Positions 19,400 to 30,010 of a DNA stretch of 64,000 bases are shown in pieces. The first letter of the stretch is position 1, and every line of letters starts with the position of its first letter. This stretch comes from Culex pipiens pallens (lineage: Eukaryota > Arthropoda > Insecta > Diptera > Culicidae). Made by a program: the position numbers and the translations under genes. The DNA is taken from NCBI RefSeq assembly GCF_016801865.2, contig NC_068938.1, forward strand, positions 212,687,734 through 212,751,733. Direction: 5' to 3'. The notes under the pieces are model-generated. The model was not told where the DNA came from. It searched no databases and saw only the letters and a list, made by a program, of their open reading frames with translations.

Positions 19400-21282
19400 A
19401 ACGCTTCAAGGGAAAATCAAGGGATAAAATAATGCTTCAAGGGAAAAACACCTTTAAACTGATAAAATTCAGAGGAAAAAAATCAGATCGTTATCATTAG
19501 AATGATAATTGAACCAACTAATTATCTTGCAAATTCAGCATTTATTGCAAATTGCTAAAATAAACAAATTAATTTAATGGGTTTGACAAATTTGAAAACA
19601 CAAAGTGATGTACAGATTTCATAAAAAAGTTGGAAGAACAGAATGGATATTTTAACATACGCAGTATTGCAATGACAAGATGATAGGATGTATAGATCAA
19701 TGAAAAACTTTATAGAGTAATTTTTTTTATTCAAGTATAAAAATAATAGTCAATTAGAACTGATTTCTTTTTGTATTAAAAATAATAGAACTGATTTCAT
19801 ATAAAAATATCAACAAGATTTATAAAATTGTAAGTAAATTTTAATTTCAATTTTGCACATAAATTAAATGATAGATTCCTGAAAATTATAAAATAGTATT
19901 CATGCGAAGAAAACAAGTAAGAAATTTGTGTGGGAGAAACAAAACTAAAAAACTGAAGTATGGCAGAGACACAAGGATGATCGACGCGTTCGTATGCTGA
20001 GAAGTTCTACGCGTTCGTATGCAGAAGTTTGTGATGGCAAGATGGTGAGTGGCAAAGTCATGCGGGAGGTTGGACAGGTAACGGTGTTGATGTTGTTGTA
20101 AAAGGTCATATCAATGAGGATCAAGTCGAATTAAATCGCATTTTTTGTAACGAGACATTTACGTAAAACAAATTACTAAATCGAAATGTGGAATTAAGCG
20201 AAGTAAAGATGATTGAAACATCAATTATGGAACAAAAATGCAAGTTAAGAATGCACGTCTGAAACTATTGAAAAGGAGAAGATCATGATAAACAAATGAT
20301 AACATCATCCGATGTCATTAATTTACAAAAGCCAAAGTTGCAAATTAAACGAAAAGACAATTTTGGACAAACAACATTTCCTAAACATTTGAAAAAAGAA
20401 TTACATCAACCGATGTCAATAATTTGAGATTGTCAAAGATACAAAGCAACTGGAAAAGTCAATTTTGGACAAAAAAATACTGGATTTACGAACAATTCAC
20501 AATACTCAGCAAGTGAGAAGTCAATGCACTCTCAAAATTGACCACAGTCAACTCACAGTTGAGTTATGAAGCATAATTCATGATGGAAACGACAATTGCA
20601 CTAATCGACGAAATTCAACACCTTAGCCTCGAAAACTGATCAATTGACCAAGTCACTGTGGAATGAATAGCCTCACGATAGAGACGATTTTGATGGAAGA
20701 CGACGACGATAATAACCAGCCGATCAACACAGTTCTACAACAACAAATTTAGCTTACAGTGGGAAAAATGCAATGATTTTTTTTAGGAGAGATAATGAAA
20801 ATTAATTTCAAATGCAAGTTTATTTAAATCAGTTTCAACGAAAATATTTTTACAAGAGAAGTTCAAAATAGTAGTTCAAGTAATTTAACAGGACAGAAGA
20901 TCAAAAAAGTAACGCAAATAATTTTTACAGGAGAAAAATCAAAAGAACAATTATATTATAAAACAATCTACAAGAAAGCACAAGAAGAACAAATTGTAAA
21001 CCGCACGATCACTACACCCGACAATATTCTTTCCATAGATGATCATTTCTTTCAGACGATCATCTAGCTGATAAGTGTGGGGGAGATTAACCGAACCAAT
21101 TTTTTTTAAATCAGTTTTTTATAGCCAGCCATTTATATTTTGTAATAATTTTTTGCAAAGTACTTTTTTCACAAATCAAATTACTAATTTTGGGAATATT
21201 CTTCCAACCTACAAATAACTTTCGATAGATGTTCTTAATGCTTTTCAAGAATACAAACATCTAGCTGGTAAGTGTGGGGGAA
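19400..21282 (+). other. Post-pol region of the LTR element, right part
   Basis: This is AT-rich non-coding sequence. A diverged direct duplication of about 100 bp (about 20305-20370 and 20405-20475) shares the CCGATGTCA and AATTTTGGACAAA words. TTCTTTCAG near 21048 is acceptor-like. Two copies of a purine-tract segment (21061-21085 and 21259-21282) lie about 200 bp apart at the end. No env-like frame is present. Confidence 0.6.
21259..21282 (+). promoter_or_regulatory. Polypurine tract region before the 3' LTR
   Basis: CATCTAGCTGGTAAGTGTGG followed by GGGAA abuts the 3' LTR, so the purine run GGGGGAA at 21276-21282 is the likely plus-strand primer. An almost identical segment ending GGGGGAGA lies at 21061-21086. 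Confidence 0.7.
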
Positions 21283-22397
21283 TGCAGCGACCTCAAATTT
21301 AAATCATTAAATTTGTCCATTTGTCGATCCTCACCACAGTTCTGACCATGCGCGCTTACGCAAGCATAAATAATTTTACCCGTCGACTCGCGTTGCGCGA
21401 CAAATAATTAAGCTTATGTACAGGTGTGGATCATGAGTCATCCTCACCTGAAAAGCCCTTTATTAAATTTCGCCAATTGTTAGGCAATCAAAATGGTTAA
21501 GCTTTCAATTATGAATGTGCGATGTTATTACACAGGGGAAATTGAGGGTGTGGCTTAACCAAATTCATTGGCATGTTCGTTCAATGGAGAATTCGACCTT
21601 CTCATTATTGACCAACATTTTTGAAAATGTTTTAGGAACATAATTTTGATATTCCAATAACATAATTTAAAGTTTCACGACAATGGTTCGAACCCATGAT
21701 TCCGATTTTGAGGTGTACTCACTACACCATACGGAAAGTCATGAAGAATTGCAGAGGTCTACATAATTTAATTCATGAGGTTCATCGATGCTTCTCATCG
21801 AAACGGACCACTTTTAGTAGAACAAAATTTAGTAGAGTTTTCGGGGACTGACTATAAAAACCCCAAAATTCTTGAGGAGGGCAGTTAGTTCCAGTTAGTT
21901 CCAGTCAGTTCCAGCCAGTTCAAGCCCAGTCCAGTTCCAGATCCTGAAGAAGCCCCAGACCAGCCGGACCCGCCAGCAGCCACCAGTAGCAGAGGCCCCA
22001 GTCCAGCCGGACTTAGCGGTGGAGGCCGCAGTCCGCCGGGACTTAGCCGCTGTGAAGAGTCCGCCGGGACTTAGCCGCTGTGAAGAGTCCGCCGGGACTT
22101 AGCCGCCGTGAAGAGTCCACCCGGGACTTAGGAGTTCGGGTCTGGCATGGTTCGGCGAAAAGGTCTGGAGGACAAGTCTGGCTTTAACGTAGAGAATTGG
22201 CTCGACGAAAGTCTTAATGAAATTAGCAACAAATAGTTGAGTGATGTGATCGTGCGCGTAAAAGTTGAGAGTGTTACCGCAAAAATGTAATCTTTAAAAA
22301 AGTGTAATATACAAATAAGTGAAGTTTACTGATCTGTTTTGACTCTTCAAGTAAATATCACAAAAATCCTGAAAGCCTAAACCGCTCGGGCCGTTCA
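21283..22397 (+). repeat. 3' LTR (1115 bp)
   Basis: It runs from TGCAGCGAC to GGCCGTTCA and is followed by the duplication ATAG. It is shorter than the 5' LTR by exactly two 28-bp units and otherwise differs by one base that I could see. It carries the same TATA box (21853) and antisense tRNA-like segment. Confidence 0.95.
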
Positions 22398-23272
22398 ATA
22401 GTCATAGTTTTTCTTGTTCAAATCAGATTTTAGGTGTTCAAACTTTATTTTTACGTCAAATGTACCATTACTAAGGTTGCTAATATAGTTTTCAAGGAAA
22501 AAATCAATGTTTATATTTAGTTAACTAAGTTTATAAGCTTTTTATTAAAATACATATAAATTTTAGGAAAAATGGTACAAAAGTTAGAAATTTTCCTGAA
22601 ATTCGTTGAAACTAGTTTTGGGTATGAAATTATCAATTAATATTGCATTTCAAACTGAATTAGAAGCAAACATCAAAAGTTTTCACATTTAATATGAAAT
22701 TTGTTCAACTGAAAATGCTTATTAAACAAGGGATTTTTTCGATTACTGTTTCAAAAACAAATAATATCTATTATTTACAAACTTATTTTACCTTCTCCTA
22801 GCGGAAAATTGTCCAAAGAATCCAAAAATGCAATCCGTTTTCCGATTCAAAATCATGTTCGTTGAGAAAAACATGACACTTTGAGAAGATTTAAATATTG
22901 CTATTCATCAACACTTTCTTAATTATAGTTAACTAACTTTTCAAACACTTCAAAATTTTATGAAAAGTTTTTCTTGAGGTACTTTGAATACTTCTCTACC
23001 ACTTTCAGTTTGATTTACTACCATTCCGTAGGTTTTTAATTTGTACTCTTCATTTTGCGAAAAAATCTCAAACCTATCAAAGTCACCCCGGCTATCAAAG
23101 TCACCCCGTTTTACGGTACTTCAGCTTTATCGACAAGCCCCGCCCTGAAGAACGTTTGGACCAATCGGGTTCAAACGTTGTTAAGAACTTCCGAACCCTT
23201 GTCAAATGGACAAGGACCCAGCGCGTATATAGTTGGTAGTAACAGTATTCCTAATTCCAGCCATTGCTCACC

Positions 23273-23345
23273 AAGCCGTGATGGCCTAGTGGTTAGCATT
23301 TTTGCTTACCAATCCCAAGGACGGGGGATCGAACCCCGAATCGAG
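23273..23345 (+). repeat. tRNA-like segment, plus strand, inside the SINE
   Basis: TGGCCTAGTGG (A-box-like, 23282-23292) is followed by a perfect T-arm with loop GATCGAA between CGGGG and CCCCG. The acceptor ends do not pair and the anticodon stem is poor, so it is a tRNA relic in opposite orientation to the SINE head. Confidence 0.55.
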
Positions 23346-23406
23346 TGACTTTGATTTTTCGTTCATGTTCAGAGTTTCAACATTATTATTTCCTATACTT
23401 TCTCGT

Positions 23407-23484
23407 TGGGAGCAGATGGGAATCGAACCCAGGACCATTCGCTTACAAAGCGAATACCGTAACCAGTCAGCCACGGCCGCTCCC
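23407..23484 (-). repeat. tRNA-like head of the SINE, minus strand
   Basis: The minus strand starts GGGAGCGGCCGTGGCTGACT and ends TGCTCCCA. A 7-bp acceptor stem, a D stem (CCGT with ACGG), an anticodon arm TTCGC-TTTGTAA-GCGAA (anticodon TGT) and a T-arm with loop TTCGATT can be drawn. One extra base between T-arm and acceptor and a T-stem mismatch argue against a functional tRNA. Its placement one base from the 17-bp target duplication identifies it as the SINE 5' end. Confidence 0.65.
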
Positions 23485-23502
23485 TATGAAAATATGGTTT
23501 TA

Positions 23503-23980
23503 TTATGTTGCTAAAACACTTAATGCTCCTTTTAGTCATAATAATGTTATCTACTAAAATTTAATTTTTAGTCCCTTCCAAAAGCTCACTCAATTATTTA
23601 ATTCTAAACCCTGATTGCCTTTTTCAATTACAATACTTGTGATATCGCCATAAAAACAGTCAACTGAATGTTCCTTTCACAAGAATTATATAACTTTTTT
23701 TTTCTTACAACTCTACCAATAGTTATTTTTACGCTTTTTAATTGAAAACTATAATAAAAATTACATGAACAGGCTTTTTGTATGGAAATTTTGTGAATTT
23801 TGGAGCATTGCATTGAAGAAAATGGTCAAATTTCACGACAATTTTCAAACGGCGTGATCTAGTTATGCAACATACCAGTCAGATCTAAAAAAAAACAATA
23901 ATAATTTAATATTGATGCCGATGTGAAGTACTAAATGACCATTAAAGTTTGGAATTTCATCGAAGAAGAGATGTTTACTT
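23503..23980. other. AT-rich non-coding DNA
   Basis: No gene or clear repeat is seen. Confidence 0.4.
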
Positions 23981-24196
23981 ACACAGTAAAAATATGTGTA
24001 TGCATCTGGGTGTGGCTACAACTTTTACGTCAAAAATATAAATTGTAATTTTACCTCTTAAAATGTGTAATTTTACCACTTTTCTGGTGTAATGTTTCTT
24101 TTTCAGTATAAATTGAGGTGAAATTACAACATACAAGAGGTAATATTCAAACTTCCAAAATTACACCTTCCAAATTTACATTATTTTTCACTGTGT
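23981..24196. repeat. Short MITE with ACACAGTAAAAAT ends
   Basis: ACACAGTAAAAATA is mirrored by TTATTTTTCACTGTGT in a 216-bp AT-rich element rich in TAATTTTAC-type words. It is non-coding. Confidence 0.65.
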
Positions 24197-25320
24197 AGGT
24201 TGCCCAGAGTATGGGACTTTTTTTCAAAACCTCGCTCCACAAGCTGAATATTGTTCCTTGACCTATTTTAGGACTCTGGGCCAAATATGAGCAAAATCGG
24301 TCATCATTTACCCATTGATACTCGGAGGTGAAGCTTTTATGGGAAAAATCGAAAAAATGTATGGAAAACCCAAGTTTCTTACGGTTTGGTCTGCACGGTG
24401 CGCAGACTTCCAAATATTCCCAAAAGTGAGATTCTCATTGGAAATTTAATGCTCTACAACTTTGTACAACATACCAAAGTTGTAAAACTTGATCCTGAAA
24501 AGTTATTAGCGATTTAAAAAAGTAATTTTTGTATGAAAAACATTTTTTCCACCAACTTTAGACTCGGATTAATGGATTAATCTCATCTAATTTCACTCAA
24601 AATTTACACAGATGCTTAAAATACACAAAAAAACCCCTTTGCCGCTTGTGGAGCAGGGGGTTTTGAATTCAATTTATCTACTGTTGCTTTTTGGCTCAAT
24701 ATTTTGTTTCTTATAATATTTATTCTAATATTTAGGAGTGTCAAAAATCCCAGGAGTCTCGACCAAATCCGCGAATCAAGAGGCTCAAAATGGATGATTT
24801 CCCGGGAAATTCGTCCAGGGAATTTCCGCTCGTCACCCTATAGTTTTAACACAAGTTATTCTAAATAAGTTTATAAATAAAAACAACAACAGTATATTGC
24901 AAAACAAGTTTAAGTAATGTAATGTTGTTAAGTCAAAAATTGGTTAGTGCAAAAAAAGAGCAGGGATCTTATAGAATTTATTTGAATTGTTGAAAATTTG
25001 CATAAACCAACATCTTATTTATATTTCTTTTCAAATTATCTTTCAAGAACACATGATAACTAATAGAAACTTGCGTAAAAAATCTATTTAGAACAGTTAT
25101 GCTCCTAGTGACAGTCCAAGCTGCAATTTAGTACTGATGTTATATTAGTTTCCTTAAATCTTTCTTTTGGAAAAACGAATCATCAAATATTTTTTATTCA
25201 GTTCTTCCAAATTGTACTTTATCATGAATTGAAATTATGATATCATGTAAAATTTTTCATTATTCTTAAATTTTGTGTATCCGGCAAAAATAGCAAAAAA
25301 TCTTTTAAAACAATTAAAAT
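24197..25320. other. Old dispersed repeat fragments in AT-rich DNA
   Basis: About 24200-24400 contains GAGCAAAATCGGTCA and CTCGCTCCACAAGC phrases that recur in altered form near 51730, 58130 and 60970-61060, so a degraded dispersed family is present. GTCACCCTATAG near 24834 resembles an end of the TTAGGGTG family. No coding region is supported. Confidence 0.4.
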
Positions 25321-26840
25321 TCAAATCACCCTCATCCTACGGTTCTATGCTGCCCCGTTCGTACCCGCGCGCGGCATGTTTTTGTTCCATCCGAGGAACG
25401 TATTTAATTTTAATTAAATGTTATGTTTGCAAATAACGCACACACACACACATACGTCCCGGGCAGCAGGACCATCGGTCCCGGTCGGACGAACGCACGG
25501 ACGCGGACCCGGGGGGAAAGTTTACATTGCTCGCAAAACACGTTGAATTAGAACACCAAACACAAGTGTGGCGGCGGTCGGCTCTGGACCATCAACACGC
25601 AACATACGATGGCGTTAATGTTTAGTTTGGCCGGGTGTCGGCGGATTGCAAAACATGGCCCACAGGTCGGGGTGGGTGGGATATTGGAAATAGTGCGTTT
25701 GATTGATTCAAATTAATCCGATGAGATATGATGTAATTGTTGGAAATGAGAACGCGAAATTGCATAACTTTGGGCGTTTTGGTTAGTTATTTGCTAATAG
25801 TTATGCAATTTGTAGTTTTGGCAGATCAAATCGAAATGATTTAGATTCGAAATCAGTCGAAACAGCAGGTAAACGTACCCAGAACATCCCACACAAAGTT
25901 ATGTTGCGGAGGCACGACCTGGCCACGAGTGCGTGGTGGTTTCCAGTTCCGAGTACTTGCAGTGCTCCGGCTCCAAAGGTGATAAAATCAATCCATTGTT
26001 CTTCAATCAACCGTCACGAAGTTGGCCACGGCGCGGAACATGTCCGCAGAGCCGTGTCGATTTGATGGGCTTTTCGACGCCGGGCCAGGGCGCGTTAAAA
26101 CGCTGATACAAGCAATTTGTGCGTGTTTGCGGCGCACTTACGGTTCTTGCCTTTGAAGCTGTGAAAATTGTCCGAAGAAAAGTATTTATAGTTTAAATTA
26201 TCGAACTTAACGTAAAATCTCATATTGGTGATAAGTTAAAAAGTAAACTTCACGGTTATTTAAATTTGACCAAATTTTCAAAAGTCAACGCTATCCTAGG
26301 AGGATTCTTCTTCTAACACAATTTTGTTTGACGTTTATGCGTGGCTCAACATAAAAGTCCTCACCTCGTGAACGATGTTGACTCCAACTGCACGAACAGC
26401 CACTCGTCATGCAAGGGTGTTAATCAAACCATAAATAATAAATACAAACATAACCTCTCTCTGCCTTGTTTCGTCATTCTCCGTTCTTTGTACTAAACTT
26501 GGTCTAAGCCGGTCACTTAGATTATACCGAGAATGAGCATGGAAATAGAAACATTAAACAGAGAACGTCGTCGTCGTCAGGCTCAAAGATCTTTTATGCT
26601 GCACTTTTCTTTCTTTTTTCATCTTCTTCCAAAGAGTTCCCTTCTTATCTTGTGGTCTTTTAGTTGGACATGGTGTATTATATATCTCGGGTCTGTCGGG
26701 ACGGGGGGCGGCAAGCGACGTGAATGGTGACACAAATGAGTTTGGGGGCTCCCCTTTTGCGGGATCTCCGCTGATAAGGCTTCTTAAAGTGAGTGCTCGC
26801 ACACGCGTGGGGATGGTCAAATAGAATAGTTTGGAAAACT
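25321..26840. other. GC-richer single-copy island
   Basis: A clear rise in GC and absence of the local repeat words mark this as likely single-copy DNA. A CA run lies at about 25438-25455. Short open frames occur on both strands but none shows a family motif. It could hold enhancers or an untranslated exon. Confidence 0.35.
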
Positions 26841-27140
26841 TTTACTCAGTTCTCTTTTTTATTTAAATGTCTAATGAGTAAACAAAAGTTTAAAAAGTCT
26901 TCATTTTCAAACAAAGCTAAAGCAAAATTCAAAAATCTATAATTTTGTAAGTAAATCTTATCACTTATCTCAAGTTTATTTTTTTTAAATAATTTCTGAC
27001 AATCAAATCTATCCTGTCCATGAAAAAAAAGAAGTTAAAGAGTTTCTTTTTTACTATTTTTAAAACAGAAATCGATTTGCACCATTTAAATAAATCAATA
27101 ATTAGTTTTAGAGGGTAAGAAAGACAATTTATTGAGCAGT
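26841..27140. other. AT-rich non-coding DNA
   Basis: Nothing recognisable is seen. Confidence 0.4.
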
Positions 27141-27984
27141 GCACAGTGTTCCAGATTGCAAAATTAAGTGGAAAATGGATATTCTGAGATTTTTTCAGTC
27201 ATAGTTTGGCCATAAATGATAATTTTACATGGAAACCCTAAAAATTGCTAAAAATCAATTTTTCGATACTTTGGCAAAATTATGAGGGCAGATTCAGATT
27301 CAGCGGGCAAAATTACACAGACAAACATATATTTGGACAATTTTCGAATTTCATTAGGGTGGTCCCATATGATTTTTCCTTGAAAAATTAGACTTTTTCA
27401 AATGAAGATATCTCGAGTTTAAAAAAAAACACCTCTGAGATTTTTTCTCCTCTTTCAAAAGCAACCTGGTGCTTGAAACTTGGCTTGCGCCTTTTCGAGA
27501 TATTTACATCTTTTTACCTTAAAATGGCTGTAACATTTGACCCTTAAGTCCAAATAGACATGTCAACAAATAAAAATGTTCGTTTTTTAGAGCTCTAAAA
27601 CTGCTCCCAACATCAGTTTTCTCTAAAACTTAACCCTGAATTGCCAAGATCAAAAAAATGATTTTTGAAGGTTTGCTCAGATGCTTTCTATTAATTTGGT
27701 CATAGAAGGCTTGGATTTCGAGATAAAATGTTGGTGTCTTCGACAAAGTTACTTGTAATGGCAAGCCCAACAACTTTCTAGAAGACAAAAAATATCCCAA
27801 AAATATGCTTGTAAAGTTAGATTTTCAAAATCACCCTAATCGTGAAACACCCTAATTTTCAACCAACCCAAAAATTGCCCCTTTCCATTTGCAACAACTC
27901 TTCTGAAGACACCAAAGCTCCAAAACATAACCATTTTTCGGAAAATCCACTTTCCACTTAATTTTGCGATCTGGACCACTGTGC
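27141..27984. mobile_element. TIR element with a second TTAGGGTG element nested inside
   Basis: About 40 bp at the left end (from GCACAGTGTTCCAGATTGCA) is mirrored at the right (ending GGACCACTGTGC), with AGT on both sides as a possible target duplication. Inside, TTAGGGTG at 27354 and CACCCTAA ending 27839 look like the ends of another element of the family seen at 51640-52102. No coding frame is present. Confidence 0.65.
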
Positions 27985-29100
27985 AGTGTTTGCACCTTTT
28001 GAAAAAAAAAAAAAAATATTGTAGCTTTTAGAAAACTTCAATATTAACTTAATTTTGTTCAATAAAATCCGGATTTGGGATCAAAAGAACTCTTCAGTCT
28101 AGCTCTTAAGATAAATCAACCTTAAGTTTGATTTTGCAAAAAATAGGCATCTTTTGTTATTTCCGGTAAGTTAAAAAAAAATCAATGAATCGTTAAAAAA
28201 AAAAAATTGAAAATTGTACCTCTTGTAGCTGGGATACAGTAACAAAATAAAAAAAGGAACAGGAAAAATCAGATGTTTTTTTGGTTATCAGTTAACGTGA
28301 AATTTACGTGAAATTCAGATCTTTCTGATCAAAAAAACAAAAAAAAACAAAAATTTTAATTCAGGACTATTTAAAGATATATTTTATGATATATTTATTA
28401 GAAAGACCAGAAAGAAAACAGATAAATTTATAGGAAATTTAATAATTTGAAATAAAAATCTTTGTGAACCGTGCGAAAATTAAAAACAATAGTTGAAGCA
28501 AGCCACTGATTAAAATTTATGTAAGTTTCTGTTTGGGGTAAAAAAGAGAAACTCAAAAAATATTTATATGTTTTTTTGTTATATTTTTCTCGAAATTACA
28601 TTTACCTTCTAGCTTGATGAAGACACAAAATTGAAAAGAAATTACAAAATTGAGAAATAAATAAAACATGTTTCTAGTAGAAGCGGTCGACTACAGTTAT
28701 GCATTTTGATAATTATAAGCCAATTTGGTGTTTGATTCTAGTCAACATGAAATGGGTCTTTTTAAAAGTGATCAGAAGTTTGATCTGATAAAAATTGTAG
28801 TGAATGCATAATTTAAAACATGAAAATTCGTGAAAAAATCATAATTATCCATTTTTTCTAATGTTGTTTCATCAGCATGAAATTTTAATCTTGGTTTAAA
28901 TTATTGCCAAGATAGTTTTCTTTTCTTATGCTAAGTAAATTTTTATTTACAGTTATTTTTATTGACAGTTGTTGTTATTTTTTATCTTCTTAATTTAATC
29001 CTGGTAATCTTAAATTTGTCGTTAAATTAAGCTCTTGAAACATAATAAACTGAAATGACAAATTACGTCTTAATATTTGAGTTAAATATTTGAATTTTAT
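27985..29100. other. AT-rich non-coding DNA
   Basis: Long A and T runs. I see no gene or bounded repeat. Confidence 0.4.
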
Positions 29101-29330
29101 TTAGCGGGTGGGTCTCGTGGCGCAGGGGTAGCGGCTTCGGCTGCCGATCCCGATGATGCTATGAGACGCGGGTTCGATTCCCGCCTTATCCACTGAGCTT
29201 CTATCGGATGGTGAAGTAAAACGTCGGTCCCGGTTTCTCCTGTCTCGTCAGAGGCGCTGGAGCAGAAATCCCACGTTAGAGGAAGGCCATGCCCCGGGGG
29301 GCGTAGTGCCAATAGTTTCGTTTTTCGTTA
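29101..29330 (+). mobile_element. tRNA-derived SINE
   Basis: TGGCGCAGGGGTA (A box, 29118-29130) and GGTTCGATTCC (B box, 29171-29181) lie 40 bp apart in a tRNA-like head, followed by a GC-rich body of about 140 bp. The body contrasts strongly with the AT-rich surroundings. It is transcribable by RNA polymerase III in principle and carries no coding frame. Confidence 0.8.
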
Positions 29331-29581
29331 GCAATTTTAATGAAATATTTTTTTGGATTGCAACTCACCCTGAATTGTTTCAATTAGATTGGAAATGTCA
29401 AAATTATGAACAGTAAAGTAACATGGATTTGAAAAAGATCTAATTTCATTTAATGTTTTAAAATAAAAAAAAAGTTTTGAAAAGCTGCATAGAGTTTTTT
29501 GTTTGATTGCATTATTGCATTATTATTTACTGATTTAAATTATGTTGCTAATTTGGCTTCAAAATTACAAACAAATGTATT

Positions 29582-30010
29582 AATAGTAGTTTATGCAACA
29601 AGTTGCAAAAAGAGGATTTTTTCAGCACGAGTCGTACATTTATCCAACGAGGTTCACCGAGTTGGATAAATACGACGAGTGCTGAAAAAATCAAGTTTTG
29701 CAACGAGTTCCATACAACATTTTTTGCAATTCCGAAAAACACCCATGGAGTGAAATTTCAAGCCAAATTTTCATGTACTTCGTCAATAAATCGTATAAAT
29801 CAAAAAAATGTTGAAAAGTGTTACTTTTCGAAACAAGTGCTGAAAAGTTCAACTTTTCAGCACCCTTTTCAGTGCTGAAAAGTAGAACTTTTCAGCATTT
29901 ATTTTGAAAAGTGTTGCTATTCGATTCTGTTATGTTTGGTACAGAAAAGTAGGCTATTTCGTCGTTCAAGAATGACAGAAAAAGTAAGTAGTTTCACGAC
30001 GGAATTGCAA
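29582..30010 (+). repeat. Palindromic family PAL, copy 1
   Basis: A 429-bp element starting AATAGTAGTTTATGCAAC and ending GACGGAATTGC plus A's. It contains two strong hairpins: one built on TTTATCCAAC/GTTGGATAAA inside CAGCAC/GTGCTG arms, the other on GTGCTGAAAAGTT/AACTTTTCAGCAC. Six other full or partial copies lie in the window. It is non-coding. Confidence 0.8.

Larger units (their letters stand above)
7872..22397 (+). mobile_element. Ty3/gypsy LTR retrotransposon, near full length, containing a LINE
   Basis: Two LTRs beginning TG and ending CA bound a 12.2-kb interior and are flanked by the 4-bp duplication ATAG (7868-7871 and 22398-22401). The interior has a primer-binding-like TGG sequence, a 685-bp leader, one uninterrupted gag-pol frame, a long post-pol region and a purine-rich tract before the 3' LTR. 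Removing the LINE and one copy of its target duplication leaves about 10.9 kb. The LTRs are almost identical, so insertion was recent. Confidence 0.93.
7656..23116. mobile_element. TIR element (CCGTAAA ends, CACCCCG-type repeats), split by an LTR retrotransposon
   Basis: The left end CCGTAAACCGGGGTGAC is mirrored by CACCCCGTTTTACGG at the right, with TA at 7654-7655 and 23117-23118 as the likely target duplication. The motif GGGGTGACTTTGATAG occurs twice near the left part (7665, 7856) and twice inverted near the right end. Without the LTR element it is about 0.93 kb (7656-7871 plus 22402-23116) and non-coding, hence non-autonomous. Confidence 0.65.
7451..23502 (-). mobile_element. SINE with 17-bp target duplication, split by later insertions
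   Basis: The 17-bp direct repeat ATGAAAATATGGTTTTA lies at 7451-7467 and 23486-23502. Read on the minus strand, the SINE starts one base inside the right copy with a tRNA-like head (23484-23407). It runs to 23119, resumes at 7653 and ends in a CA-rich tail at 7487-7468. The two parts sum to about 550 bp. The 15.5 kb between them is a TIR element carrying an LTR retrotransposon that carries a LINE, so this SINE is the oldest layer. Confidence 0.7.

Noticed and set aside
21048..21070. Second acceptor giving a longer spliced product in the LTR element
   Set aside because: Joining 15492 to the TTCTTTCAG site brings a stop after three codons, so it adds no convincing protein.
23407..23484. Functional tRNA-Thr (anticodon TGT)
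   Set aside because: An extra base between T-arm and acceptor, a T-stem mismatch, and its position as the head of a SINE with a target duplication.
29101..29330. Functional tRNA gene
   Set aside because: A and B boxes are good but the cloverleaf is not, and a GC-rich body follows as in SINEs.
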